Shown here in pieces: positions 9,208-17,864 of a DNA stretch of 64,000 bases. Within the stretch, counting starts at the first letter, position 1, and each line of letters opens with the position of its first letter. The notes below the pieces were generated by a model. The model did no database searches. It had not been told where the DNA came from and saw nothing but the letters and a program-made list of their open reading frames with translations. The position numbers and the translations under genes are program-made. This DNA comes from JBGSYJ01 sp041748075 (GTDB taxonomy: Bacteria; Acidobacteriota; Thermoanaerobaculia; Gp7-AA8), in NCBI GenBank assembly GCA_041748075.1, contig JBGTDX010000116.1, forward strand, positions 62,001 to 126,000, read 5' to 3'.

Positions 9208-10376
9208 GCGAAGCGAGAGGCAACACGTTGCAGCTGGCGCTCGGCACGGGAGCGTTCGCCGTCTGTTTCGCCGTTTTCGGCTCCGTGTCGGCGATGATGC
9301 CGATCCTCAAAACCCGGCTCGGGCTCGATCCCGTTCAGGTCAGCATCGCCCTCGCGTTTCCAGTTCTCCTCGGAAGCCTCGGGCGCATTCCGCTCGGAAT
9401 CCTGACAGACAGATACGGCGGACGGCGCGTCTTTGCCGTGGTGATGGCGTGCACGATCATTCCTGCCGTCCTGATGGGCTTCGTCGCATCGTATGCGCAG
9501 CTGCTCATCTATGGGTTTTTCGTCGGCATCGGGCTCGCGAGTTTTTCGGTTGGCGGTGCATTCGTCAGCCGCTGGTATCCGGCTGCAGTCCAGGGAAAGG
9601 CCCTCGGCATTTACGGCGCCGGCAACTTCGGGCAGTCCGTCGCGTCATTCGGAGCGCCACTCATTGCGGCGGCTCTCGGCTTTCGCTGGGGATTCTGGAT
9701 TTTTGCAGCGATTACGCTCGTGTGGCTCGTCCTGTTCCTGGCGAAGGCCGAGGACGCGCCCGTCGTGGCGAAACCGAAGTCGTTCATTCAGGCGCTCGAG
9801 CCTTTGAAAGAGCGAGATAGCTGGATACTGAGCATGTACTACTTCCTGACATTCGGCGGGTTCGTTGCGATGGCCATCTATCTCCCGACGTTTCTCACCG
9901 AGATGTTCAATCTGACGCCGCTCGACGCAGGGTTGCGCACCGCGGGGTTCGCGGTGCTCGCGACGGCTGCCAGGCCGTTCGGCGGAACGCTCGCAGACAA
10001 AGTCGGCGGGGAGCGGATTTTGAAGTGGGTATTTCCGTTCACGGCGGCGATGGCGATCTTCATGGCATGTCCCCTGATCTCGACCTTCACCATCGGCGCG
10101 CTGGGAATGGCGCTGGCGATCGGGCTCGGCAACGGCGCCGTGTTCAAGCTGGTGCCGCAGTACTTTCCCACGACCGTTGGCGCGGTGACCGGGCTCGTCG
10201 GTGCGGCAGGCGGTCTGGGCGGCTTCTTCCCCCCACTGGCGCTCGGGTTCTTCCAGCGCATCACCGGGGCCTTCACCTGGGGGTTCATCCTTCTCGCGGC
10301 GTTCTGCCTGCTGTGCTTCTTCGTGGGCCGCTGGCGCGGTCGTCTCGTTCCTTCCGTCGGCGACGCAATCGCCTGA
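9204..10376 (+). CDS. NarK-like MFS nitrate/nitrite transporter
   Basis: 390 residues, twelve hydrophobic segments. RIPLGILTDRYGGRRV is the MFS loop 2-3 signature, and the glycine-rich nitrate-signature-like helix VSRWYPAAVQGKALGIYGAG is typical of the NarK/NasA (NNP) family. It should import nitrate and/or export nitrite for the reductase encoded upstream. I start at the GTG at 9204, which overlaps the previous stop codon (GTGA) and follows GGAGCGAAG; a much longer in-frame extension runs through the previous two genes in another frame and is rejected. Last gene of the operon before a new promoter. Confidence 0.88.
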   Translation: MSEARGNTLQLALGTGAFAVCFAVFGSVSAMMPILKTRLGLDPVQVSIALAFPVLLGSLGRIPLGILTDRYGGRRVFAVVMACTIIPAVLMGFVASYAQLLIYGFFVGIGLASFSVGGAFVSRWYPAAVQGKALGIYGAGNFGQSVASFGAPLIAAALGFRWGFWIFAAITLVWLVLFLAKAEDAPVVAKPKSFIQALEPLKERDSWILSMYYFLTFGGFVAMAIYLPTFLTEMFNLTPLDAGLRTAGFAVLATAARPFGGTLADKVGGERILKWVFPFTAAMAIFMACPLISTFTIGALGMALAIGLGNGAVFKLVPQYFPTTVGAVTGLVGAAGGLGGFFPPLALGFFQRITGAFTWGFILLAAFCLLCFFVGRWRGRLVPSVGDAIA

Positions 10377-10425
10377 GAAGCGCTGTCATGTGTCTTTCAC
10401 GGCTTCGTCTCGAACAGTGTTCCCG

Positions 10426-10441
10426 TATGACTTCCGTCATA
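10426..10441. promoter_or_regulatory. Second Fnr-type operator TATGAC-N4-GTCATA
   Basis: Perfect inverted repeat TATGACttccGTCATA, sharing the exact core ATGAC-N4-GTCAT with the site at 4225-4240. It precedes the RIC-like gene by ~54 bases. A -10-like GACTAT (10463-10468) begins 29-30 bases after the palindrome centre, the same geometry as at the first site. This supports joint control of both operons by the Crp/Fnr-family protein encoded at 3505. Confidence 0.75.
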
Positions 10442-10494
10442 GGATGATCCCCACGGTTGGCGGACTATGAGCTCCACTGACACGGAGGACACTG

Positions 10495-11256
10495 ATGACT
10501 ACAACGATCTCAATCAATGAACGGACCGTCGGGGAACTGGCGGTTGAAATGCCGAACTCGATCAGAGTTTTCGAAGCCTGGAAGATCGATTACTGCTGCG
10601 GTGGAAAAACGCCTCTTCCGCATGCGGTCGAGGCTGCCGGGAAGACCGTCGAGGCTTTTGTCGAGGAGCTCGAGAAGCTTTCCGCCGCTCCCGCACAGGG
10701 ACGCGACTGGCAGAACATCACGCTGACTTCGATGTCGGACGCGATCGTATCGACGTATCACGGATACACGCGCCAGGAGCTCGCCACATTCGAGCCGCTC
10801 GCCGTGAAGGTGCACTCGGTACATGGAGAGCGGCGTCCCGAGCTCGCCGAGGTGCTGGAGCTCGTCCGCGCGCTGGCAGTCGACATGCTGCCTCACATGG
10901 CGAAGGAAGAGCAGGTGCTCTTCCCCTATGTAGAACAGCTGGAAAAAGGCACGGCGCCGACGCCGTTCTTCGGAACCGTCAGAAACCCCGTCCGCATGAT
11001 GATGCTCGAGCATGACCGGGTGGGCGAGCTCCTGGCCCGTCTGCGCGAGATCACCGAGGATTTCACGCCTCCGGAGAGTGCCTGCTTCAGCTATCGCGAG
11101 CTTTACAGGCGGTTCGCCGAGTTTGAAACGACCACCCACGAGCACATTCACGTGGAGAACAACCTTTACTTCCCCCGCGCCATCGCCCTCGAAGATCAGG
11201 CCGGGAAGCCGGCGGAGTTCGAAGGATGCAACATGGCTTCACCCTGCAGTCACTGA
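10495..11256 (+). CDS. RIC/ScdA/YtfE-type di-iron protein
   Basis: 253 residues. The N-terminal ScdA_N (DUF542) domain (residues ~8-60) has the diagnostic DYCCGG cysteine pair at 34-35; the C-terminal hemerythrin-like four-helix domain carries iron ligands in STYHGY, LPHMAKEEQVLFP, LEHDRVG and HEHIHVENNLYFP. The family repairs Fe-S clusters damaged by NO or peroxide (or releases iron) and is a standard member of NO-responsive regulons. Its own promoter carries the same palindrome as the reductase operon. ATG follows ACGGAGGACACTG. The hemerythrin-like gene starts 30 bases downstream, probably in the same transcript. Confidence 0.92.
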   Translation: MTTTISINERTVGELAVEMPNSIRVFEAWKIDYCCGGKTPLPHAVEAAGKTVEAFVEELEKLSAAPAQGRDWQNITLTSMSDAIVSTYHGYTRQELATFEPLAVKVHSVHGERRPELAEVLELVRALAVDMLPHMAKEEQVLFPYVEQLEKGTAPTPFFGTVRNPVRMMMLEHDRVGELLARLREITEDFTPPESACFSYRELYRRFAEFETTTHEHIHVENNLYFPRAIALEDQAGKPAEFEGCNMASPCSH

Positions 11257-11286
11257 TTCACTTGTCCGGCGTGGGAGATCCCCAGA

Positions 11287-11790
11287 ATGGCTTCGGAGCT
11301 TCATGAGTTTCTCTCGCACGACCACGATCGACTCGATCTGCTGCTGTCCGGCTGTCTTGGAGCGGACGGCAGCGTCGAGGCCGGCATGCATGCCGAGTTC
11401 CGCCAGGGGCTGCTCAGACACATCGGGATCGAGGAGAGAATTCTCTTCCCGGAGTTGCGAAAGCGGCGCGGGATCACGCCGCTGGAGGAACAGCTGCACA
11501 TCGATCACGCAGCGTTGGCGGCTCTTCTCGTTCCCCCGCCGAGCAGGACGGAGATCGAGCAGATCCGTGAAATTCTCACGTTGCACAATCCGCTGGAGGA
11601 GCGCGAGGGCGGGCTGTACGAGATCCTGGAAGACCTTGTGGGCGCCGAGCTCGATGAGCTGATGGCGCGCGTACATGCCACGCCGGCGGTTCGGGAGGCT
11701 CCGCTTGCCGAGTCTCCCGCGATCCGCAAAGCCATCAGCGAGCTAGTGCAGCGTGCGCTCGGGAAACGCGACCTGAGAATCGAGAAGTGA
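11287..11790 (+). CDS. Hemerythrin-like HHE-domain protein
   Basis: 167 residues. Iron-ligand-like positions are seen in FLSHDHDRLD (helix 1), LLRHIGIEERILFPELRK (helix 2) and LHIDHAAL (helix 3), consistent with one HHE four-helix bundle. The glutamate/FP segment is typical. The C-terminal ~55 residues, rich in Ala, Glu and Arg, are extra. Likely function: binding of O2 or NO, or iron storage alongside the RIC protein 30 bases upstream. No export signal, so it is cytoplasmic. Confidence 0.82.
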   Translation: MASELHEFLSHDHDRLDLLLSGCLGADGSVEAGMHAEFRQGLLRHIGIEERILFPELRKRRGITPLEEQLHIDHAALAALLVPPPSRTEIEQIREILTLHNPLEEREGGLYEILEDLVGAELDELMARVHATPAVREAPLAESPAIRKAISELVQRALGKRDLRIEK

Positions 11791-12021
11791 GAATCCGCAC
11801 GGTAGAGTCACCGTGAATCCGTCATCTATCTGAAAATTCAGAATTCTGAAGTCTCAATTCTGATTCTGAGACCCCAGGCGCGAATTGTGCCTCGGACACA
11901 GCTCTGTCGCCCGCTTCGCGGGCTCACGATTCGACAGCTCGGAAGACCCCCACCTTCAGGTGGCGGCATGAGGTCGCATAAGAATTCTGCCCTCCTGCCT
12001 CGTCGCTCATGCGCCGCGAGC
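11791..12021. terminator. Hairpins between convergent genes
   Basis: Between the ends of the hemerythrin-like gene and the opposing serine hydrolase gene lie GCCCGC-TTC-GCGGGC at 11909-11923, partly nested in CTGTCG/CGACAG (11904-11909 and 11932-11937), and CCACCT-TC-AGGTGG at 11950-11963. They are well placed for bidirectional termination, though no long T run follows. Confidence 0.4.
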
Positions 12022-13428
12022 TCACCACCAGGTGATTTGAGAAATTTTCCCATCGCGCGTCATTCGCACGGACAGCCAGTACGGGTTCGCTCCCAACGTC
12101 ATTCTGTATCGCAACATCTTTCCATCGTTGCGATGCTCCATTTCGGAGTAGGTGAGAGATGTCATTTCGCCATGAGACGCGATCCATTCCCAGAATCCCT
12201 TGCCCGTCGTTGTCTCGAGAAAGAGATGCATGGGCAGGGTAAACCTCTCCACGTCGTGCTCTCCCTTCAGGAGGCGGGCGACCGTGTCGCGCACCACGTC
12301 CGAGGCTCCAGGATCGGGATCATCGGACCGCTCAGGACGCTTCAGCGCTGGCACGTACATACCTGCGATGTCGAGCGCCATCTGGTCCAGGATGCGGTCA
12401 CCGCTGTTTGCCAGAATGATGACCCCGAGGCCGTCATCGGAGAATCGGTAGAAGACGGAGGAGAAACCCGGAGTGCCGCCACTGTGCTGGATGATGCGGT
12501 GACCTTTGTACGCGCTGACGAACCATCCCAGTCCGTAATCGAAAGGCAGAGTTTCACCGTCTGGATCTCGCGCGGCCGTCCATTGCGTTTCGAGCGTACT
12601 CCTTTGCAGGAGCGTTTCTCCGTAGAGCGCCGCATCCCAGCGCGCCATGTCGGCGACATTCGAAAGAAGCGACCCTGCGGAGAAAGCGATGTCCGGCAAC
12701 AGAACCGGACGATTCTCGAACGTGCCGTTCGACAGACCATATCCGGACGTGCGGGCGTTTACGATCGGGCTAGGATCCGTGTTCCGTGTCGCTGTCATTT
12801 CCAGCGGATCGAAGATGCGATTGTTGAAAAACTGCCAGAGCGATTCCCCGCTGACCTCCTCGACGATGATCCCGAGGAGGTAATAGCCCGTGTTGTCGTA
12901 GGCCCATGTCTTTCCTGGCTCGAACTCGAGCGGAAGCTGAAAGAACATGCGCAGAAGTTCATCGCGCCGCGGCTGCGTTACGCCGGAGAGGTTGGTCGTG
13001 AAGACATCCAGGTAGCCCGGAACCGCTACGTGGTTTCTGATTCCCGATGTGTGGTTCAGAAGGTGACGGATCGTGATGGGTTTCCAGCTCGGCGGTGCGC
13101 CGGGAAAATACTTCAGCACCGAGTCGCTAAGGGCGAGTTTTTCTTCTTCGGCCAGAAGCATGATCGCTGCCGCGGTGAACTGCTTGGTGAGCGACCCGAT
13201 CTCGTAAAGACTGGCGCTGGTCGCTGGTGCGTTGAGCTCGAGATCGGCCTTGCCATACCCCTGCGATTTCACGATCTTTCCCTGACGCGTAACCGCGAGC
13301 GAAAGCCCCGGGAGGCCGAGCTTGTTCAGCTGCGACTCCACGTACCGATCGACTTCGTCAGCAGATGAGGAAACGGGGATCAGGAGAAGCAGGAGAGCTG
13401 AAGCGGCTCGGAGCTGCACGGATCTCAT
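12022..13428 (-). CDS. Exported serine beta-lactamase-family hydrolase
   Basis: 468 residues with a signal peptide (ALLLLLIPVSSSA). The class C beta-lactamase/D-aminopeptidase fold is shown by the SLTK Ser-x-x-Lys motif, YDNTGYYLLG (Tyr-x-Asn) and HSGGTPGF (the HxGG third motif). Members include esterases and DD-peptidases; the substrate is not predictable. The C-terminal ~100 residues form an extra domain of the kind seen in these hydrolases. The ATG at 13428 follows GGGAGGACGAAC; an upstream in-frame ATG at 13506 would give a poor leader. It is convergent with the hemerythrin-like gene and stands alone. Confidence 0.87.
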   Translation of the reverse strand: MRSVQLRAASALLLLLIPVSSSADEVDRYVESQLNKLGLPGLSLAVTRQGKIVKSQGYGKADLELNAPATSASLYEIGSLTKQFTAAAIMLLAEEEKLALSDSVLKYFPGAPPSWKPITIRHLLNHTSGIRNHVAVPGYLDVFTTNLSGVTQPRRDELLRMFFQLPLEFEPGKTWAYDNTGYYLLGIIVEEVSGESLWQFFNNRIFDPLEMTATRNTDPSPIVNARTSGYGLSNGTFENRPVLLPDIAFSAGSLLSNVADMARWDAALYGETLLQRSTLETQWTAARDPDGETLPFDYGLGWFVSAYKGHRIIQHSGGTPGFSSVFYRFSDDGLGVIILANSGDRILDQMALDIAGMYVPALKRPERSDDPDPGASDVVRDTVARLLKGEHDVERFTLPMHLFLETTTGKGFWEWIASHGEMTSLTYSEMEHRNDGKMLRYRMTLGANPYWLSVRMTRDGKISQITWW

Positions 13429-13717
13429 GTTCGTCCTCCCTGTAGTCTGTTCGGTGTCGGGAACGTTCCGGCCCGGAATAATCTGATTCTGCGCAGTCTG
13501 CCACATTGAGGTTCCTTCGATTGGAATCCTTCCATTCTCGATCGCTACTACCGTCCGGAGACGCTCGCGTCCGAGCTTGCCCGGCAGGCATTCGTTTTTC
13601 CTGACCGGATTGACAATCGTTCACTTGATGTATCGTCGGGCCTTGTTGCTCCTTGGGCGGTGCTACATAATCACGGCTCCGCCAGTTCTACTGAATTACG
13701 TCATGCAGGAGGTGCAC

Positions 13718-14437
13718 GTGAGGACGAACACGCAAACAGGCACGCAGATCGACATGATCGCGACAGACGTCTATCGCATCAATACTCCAATCGAGATTCC
13801 GGCAGGCGCGTTCTCATTCAACCAGTATCTGGTCGTGGACGATGAGCCGCTGTTGTTTCATACCGGACCTCGCCGACTCTTCACTTTGGTGCGCGAAGCA
13901 GTAGCCGCCGTGCTGCCGCCGGAGCAGCTGCGCTGGATCGCGTTCTCGCACTTCGAGGCCGACGAGTGTGGATCGCTCAACGAGTGGCTCGGGATCGCAC
14001 CAGACGCCACGCCGCTCTGTGGAAACATTGCCGCGATGGTCTCGATCTCCGACATCGCCGATCGACCGCCTCGCGGTCTTTCGGACGGAGAGACGCTCTC
14101 GATCGGCCGTCACACGATGCGCTGGCTCGACGCTCCCCATCTGCCACACGGTTGGGAGACGGGCTACCTTTTCGATGAGACGGACAGGACGCTTTTCTGC
14201 GGTGACCTCTTCACGCAACCTGGTGCGGGTGCGGAGGCCATCACCGAGAGCGACGTGCTCGCACCGAGCGAAGCGTTCCGCGGCGCGATGGACTACTACG
14301 CTCACGGCCGTGACACGGGAATGCTTCTGGACAAGCTCGCGGCAACGTCGCCCGATGTTTTAGCCTGCATGCATGGCAGCGCATGGCGAGGCGACGGGGC
14401 AGCGCTGCTGCGCGAGTTGCGCGATTCTCTCGCATAG
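13718..14437 (+). CDS. Metallo-beta-lactamase-fold di-iron protein (ODP/flavodiiron-like)
   Basis: 239 residues, an MBL domain without a flavodoxin part. The ligand set is H-x-E-x-D-E (SHFEADECGS, His78, Glu80, Asp82), then His141 or His144 in LDAPHLPHGWETGY, Asp163 in FCGDLF and His219 in CMHGS: the non-heme di-iron pattern of flavodiiron proteins and of the ODP oxygen-sensor domain, not the HxHxDH of zinc enzymes. It probably binds or reduces O2 or NO, and sits 2 kb from the RIC/hemerythrin genes. GTG at 13718 follows AGGAGGTGCAC; an ATG at 13703 is the alternative. The promoter region has no clear copy of the palindrome seen upstream. Confidence 0.8.
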   Translation: MRTNTQTGTQIDMIATDVYRINTPIEIPAGAFSFNQYLVVDDEPLLFHTGPRRLFTLVREAVAAVLPPEQLRWIAFSHFEADECGSLNEWLGIAPDATPLCGNIAAMVSISDIADRPPRGLSDGETLSIGRHTMRWLDAPHLPHGWETGYLFDETDRTLFCGDLFTQPGAGAEAITESDVLAPSEAFRGAMDYYAHGRDTGMLLDKLAATSPDVLACMHGSAWRGDGAALLRELRDSLA

Positions 14438-14516
14438 CCATTAGTGAGCGGGCGGGACTCTGTTGCCGTAGGGGAGGCTCGCAGGCCGCCCGACACACTC
14501 TCCGAATTCTCCGAGC

Positions 14517-14578
14517 CCTCACCCGCCCTCGCTTCGCTCGGGCACCCTCTCCCTCCGGAAGAGGGATCGCCCGCCCCC
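14517..14578. repeat. CCCTCACCC.../...GGGAGAGGG-type palindromic repeat
   Basis: A copy of the intergenic family that reads CCCTCACC then ACCCTCTCCC and its complement around a short centre. Here it includes CCCTCGCTTCGCTCGGG and CCCTCTCCCTCCGGAAGAGGG. Other copies are at 27799-27835, 30955-30991, 31100-31133 and 38272-38360. Confidence 0.6.
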
Positions 14579-14582
14579 ATCT

Positions 14583-14769
14583 CTATTTCCCCAGATGTCT
14601 CCACAGATGCGTGTACGACAGCGCGATTCGATAGGCGAGCTGTTCGTTCGTGCTGCTCCCGCCGTGGCCGCCTTCGATGTTCTCGTAGTACCAGAGGCGT
14701 CATGGCGCCATCATGCGTGATACATGCGCTGAGCAGCAACATCGCGGCGCAGGGGAATACCTCTTTCAT
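14583..14769 (-). pseudogene. Deletion remnant of an S9 prolyl-oligopeptidase lipoprotein
   Basis: On the minus strand the frame ending at 14583 reads about 37 residues that are the C-terminus of prolyl oligopeptidases: WYYENIEGGHGG, with the catalytic-histidine EGGHG motif, then an ending QLAYRIALSYTHLWRH and a stop codon. Directly upstream, in another frame, is an ATG at 14769 with a lipoprotein leader (AAMLLLSACI, lipobox LSAC). The ~27-codon start and ~38-codon end are joined out of frame near 14698. The enzyme body, some 600 residues, is missing. The gene is therefore dead, and the scar is best explained by an internal deletion. Confidence 0.7.
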
Positions 14770-14940
14770 CGTGTCATTTCTTCAGATCAGTCCTGCGGAT
14801 CGAATTGAGGCGATTTTGCCTGCCCGCTTATCGCAGTGCAGACATCCTGCCTGTTCGCATCCCGGGAACCACGCGTGCAAGAGTCCAGCAGCATAGTCAT
14901 CGCCTGCCGGGGGACCAATCCCGCTAGAATGGCGGCACAC

Positions 14941-15588
14941 ATGAGCCTACTGGCCTTTCTCCGCCGGCTCGACAGCAAGCGCCGGAACCGCAGGAAACCT
15001 CCCGAGATGGTGGCGTTTCAGGAAGCGATCGACCGGCTGTCGCCCGGCGACATCGTCATTGACTGCGGGGCGAACGTCGGGATTTACACTACGCTAATGG
15101 CCAGGTCGGGAGCGACGGTCTATGCGTTCGAGCCCAACCTCGCAGCGTACGAAACGCTCCTGGCCAATACGGCGAAGTATCCGCATGTGAAGGCGTTTCA
15201 TGCCGCCGTGACTACCGAGCCGGGAAAAGTGAAGCTCTACCTCCACAAGTGGGCTGACGAAGATCCCGTGCACTGGTCGACCGGCTCATCGCTGATTGCC
15301 GGCAAAAAGAATGTGAAGAAAGACAACTTCGCGATGGTCGAGGGCGTTCTGCTCGCACAGTTCATCAAGGATCTCGATGGTCGCGTGCGCATCCTGAAGA
15401 TGGACATCGAAGGAGCCGAAGTAGGGATACTGAACCAGCTCCTCGATGAAGGGCTGCAGGGCTCGATCGATCAGGCATTTGTCGAGGTGCATGACCGCAA
15501 GGTTCCCGAGCTCGTCAAGCCGACCGAGGAGCTGCGGAGCCGGCTCAAAGAGCTCGGAGTGACGCACTTTCGCCTCGACTGGCGGTAA
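14941..15588 (+). CDS. FkbM-family SAM-dependent methyltransferase
   Basis: 215 residues. The SAM-binding motif I is IVIDCGANVGIYTTLMA, followed by VYAFEPN (acidic motif II) and LKMDIEGAEVGIL, the FkbM signature. Family members O-methylate sugars, polyketides and lipids; the acceptor is unknown. I use the ATG at 14941, near the conserved core; frames starting at 14836 or 14929 add a poorly conserved leader that overlaps the promoter side of the decayed S9 gene. Confidence 0.85.
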   Translation: MSLLAFLRRLDSKRRNRRKPPEMVAFQEAIDRLSPGDIVIDCGANVGIYTTLMARSGATVYAFEPNLAAYETLLANTAKYPHVKAFHAAVTTEPGKVKLYLHKWADEDPVHWSTGSSLIAGKKNVKKDNFAMVEGVLLAQFIKDLDGRVRILKMDIEGAEVGILNQLLDEGLQGSIDQAFVEVHDRKVPELVKPTEELRSRLKELGVTHFRLDWR

Positions 15589-15602
15589 GCGGATTGAGGA
15601 AT

Positions 15603-16892
15603 TCAGAAGTGAGGACCGGCTGACTCGTTGATCGCGAACCGCCGGAACAGGATCCGAAAAACGATTCCTGCCAGCAGGGTGATCGAGCCGATCGCGATCA
15701 CACGAAGCGGCAGCGAGATCGCGAGCGCTGCACATCCGAGAAGCCCGAAGCCTGGAATCTTCGGGCTGTACATCCGCTGTGCCGGGGGCAGCCGTAGCGC
15801 CGAAGCGTTCGCGATGCCGTAGTAGATCAGGATCGTGAATGCGGCCGCGGACGCAACGGTGCTCAATGCCCCGGTCGCAGCTATGACGGCCGCAACCGCG
15901 CCGGTGGCGAGAACGGCGCGCCATGGAACTCCGTAACGGGAATGCACCGTCGAGAGCGATCGAGGCAGGTCACCCCGCCTCGCCATGGCAAACACCATCC
16001 GGCTCAGTCCCAGGATCTGCGAGAGGATCACGCCGAGCATTGCGGCAAGTGCTCCGGCATAGACGACCAGCTGGAGCCACGGCAGTCCTGTGTCGTTCGA
16101 CACGATCGCCAGGGGCGCGCCCGTTGACGAGAGTCGTTCCGCGCCCGAGATCCCGACGGCCACGATCGCGACGGCCGCGTAGAGGAGGATCGCACCTCCG
16201 ATGGTGATCAGGATCGCGCGCGGGATGGTCGAAGCCGGATCCTGCACCTCCTCTCCCAGGGTCGCGATGCGTGCGTAGCCGGTGTAAGCGAAGAACAGGA
16301 GCGCGGCGGCCTGAAAGATCGAGAGCCAGCCGTTCGGCGCGAACGGCGCGAAGTTCGCCCGCTCGATGTGCGGTAGTCCCATGATGACGAGCAGGACGAG
16401 TGCGCCGGTGGAGAGTGCGACGATCACCAGGTTCAGGCGGCTCGATCTTCGAATTCCGAAATAGTTTGCGATCGTGAACAGGACGACCGCTGCGACCGCG
16501 ACCCAACGTGCTTCCAGGCGCGAGTCCAGCAGTTCGAGATAGCTGCCGAGACCGATGGCAACCGTGCCCGCCGCCGCGGTTTTGCTGGCGAGAAACATCC
16601 ATCCCGCGATGAAACCGAGCCAGGGATGCAGCAGGTTGTAGCCATACTCGTACGTACCTCCTGATTCCGGATAGCACGCGGCGAGCTGCGCCGAGCTGAG
16701 AGCATTCGCAGCGGCTACCGAACCGGCGATGATCAGCGCGAGCAGGAGTCCGGGGCCCGCGATTCCCGCCGCGATGCCGATCACGACGTAGACGCCGGCG
16801 CCTACGACCGCGCCGAAGCCGATTCCGGTAGCATCGAGAAGCGTCAGGTCGCGGTGGAGTGTTGGACGCGATCCCGCGTCGGCGCTATTCAT
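15603..16892 (-). CDS. APC-superfamily amino acid permease
   Basis: 429 residues with twelve predicted membrane helices. It begins LLDATGIGFGAVVGAGVYVVIG, the first-helix unwinding region (GIGFGAVVGAG) that binds the amino-acid backbone in APC carriers, and has the consensus GGTYEYGYN in helix 3. It should import or exchange an amino acid or polyamine. It is convergent with the FkbM gene (14 bases apart) and followed upstream by the YceI gene on the same strand, 34 bases away, so they may be co-transcribed. Confidence 0.87.
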   Translation of the reverse strand: MNSADAGSRPTLHRDLTLLDATGIGFGAVVGAGVYVVIGIAAGIAGPGLLLALIIAGSVAAANALSSAQLAACYPESGGTYEYGYNLLHPWLGFIAGWMFLASKTAAAGTVAIGLGSYLELLDSRLEARWVAVAAVVLFTIANYFGIRRSSRLNLVIVALSTGALVLLVIMGLPHIERANFAPFAPNGWLSIFQAAALLFFAYTGYARIATLGEEVQDPASTIPRAILITIGGAILLYAAVAIVAVGISGAERLSSTGAPLAIVSNDTGLPWLQLVVYAGALAAMLGVILSQILGLSRMVFAMARRGDLPRSLSTVHSRYGVPWRAVLATGAVAAVIAATGALSTVASAAAFTILIYYGIANASALRLPPAQRMYSPKIPGFGLLGCAALAISLPLRVIAIGSITLLAGIVFRILFRRFAINESAGPHF

Positions 16893-16926
16893 CAGGCTTC
16901 ATCGTGCGCGAAATGAGGGCACAGGA

Positions 16927-17496
16927 CTACTCGCCCGACAAAGTCCCCTGGAGCGCGACATCCATCCGTACCTTCTTTGCCACTCTCACGACGAAGACGC
17001 TTGGATCCTTCAACCCCCAGGCGACATAGGGGACCTCGAACGTACCGAGCGCCGTGACCCGGCTACCTGCGATCTGTACCTTCACAGGAATCGAAACGGG
17101 ATGGTCGCTGCCGTGAATCGACATCGTGCCTCGAACCGTTGCGGTGCTCTCGCCTGACGGTGTCAGGCGTCCGTCGAGGGAAGAAGGCCGGAAGACTATA
17201 CGAGGATATTTCGCGCTCTCGAGCACGTCGGCGTGCATCGCCCGGTCCCGGCGCGCATTGCCGGTCCGTCCGCTCGTCGCATCGACCGTGATCTGTCCGG
17301 AGAGTCTTCCCGTCTCGCGGTCGAACCGGAGCTGTCCGGAGGAGACCGCAAAGGTTCCCCGAACCGTATGGCCCGTCGCGGGGAGCTCGAAGCTGACGGC
17401 GGAAGCCTTCGCATCAACGAGGAGAACCTGCTCGGCCGCGACGGAAGAAGCCGGGAGGGTCAGGACAGCTGCGAAGAGGAGGTTGCGAAGCAGCAC
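16927..17496 (-). CDS. YceI-family exported protein
   Basis: 189 residues with a signal peptide ending VAAEQ. The mature part has the YceI lipocalin-like barrel signatures: DAKASAVSFELPATGHTVRGTF near the start, the AMHADVLESAKYPRIVF segment in the middle and the FEVPYVAWGLKDPS segment near the end. YceI proteins bind polyisoprenoid or other lipid ligands in the periplasm; the ligand is unproved here. It lies upstream of the APC permease on the same strand. Confidence 0.9.
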   Translation of the reverse strand: MLLRNLLFAAVLTLPASSVAAEQVLLVDAKASAVSFELPATGHTVRGTFAVSSGQLRFDRETGRLSGQITVDATSGRTGNARRDRAMHADVLESAKYPRIVFRPSSLDGRLTPSGESTATVRGTMSIHGSDHPVSIPVKVQIAGSRVTALGTFEVPYVAWGLKDPSVFVVRVAKKVRMDVALQGTLSGE

Positions 17497-17545
17497 GTCT
17501 GCTGACTCTATTCCTATTGTGCTAACCGGGGCAACCTCTTTTGGC

Positions 17546-17738
17546 CGCTTCTATGAACCTCTCCGAACCGCGAGGGATGTAGAAACACGTCATCCTGCGC
17601 GAAGCGAAGGATCTCGTGAAGAGAATCGAGCATCGAAAGCAGAGATCCTTCGCTTCGCTCAGGATGACGTAGTCTCGCTCAGCATGACACGGTGGTTCAT
17701 CACCCCTTCACCGGTGCCCCGCGCCTACAGGGATGACA
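17546..17738 (+). repeat. ~193-bp composite palindromic element, copy A
   Basis: Starts with CGCTTCTATGAACC, contains an inverted repeat (CATCCTGCGCGAAGCGAAGGATCT against AGATCCTTCGCTTCGCTCAGGATG), then GGTGGTTCATCACCCCTTCA, and ends GGGATGACA. A closely similar element of ~202 bp lies at 55019-55220 in the opposite orientation. The inner palindrome belongs to the family also at 23971-24058 and 52773-52860. Frames across it give the familiar HPERSEG...ILRFAQDD translation, which is not a gene. Confidence 0.8.
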
Positions 17739-17864
17739 CTTCTGTCCAATTAATTCACAGCCTTTCAGGATGACACCTTTGAAGCTCGAGCGTAATCGGA
17801 GCGTTACCGTCCGAATGCGATGTCCACTTTTGCCGTTCGGGTCACCATGGGACAATGTCCAGCC

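Noticed and set aside
11887..13368. 493-codon plus-strand frame over the serine hydrolase
   Set aside because: Antisense shadow; the minus-strand protein has SxxK, YxN and HxGG motifs.
14302..14769. 155-codon minus-strand lipoprotein gene
   Set aside because: Only the first ~25 codons look like a leader; the rest is an out-of-frame reading of an S9 remnant and a repeat.
17700..17790. Protein-coding reading of HPERSEG/ILRFAQDD-type sequence at the repeats
   Set aside because: These are translations of intergenic palindromes present in several copies and both orientations.
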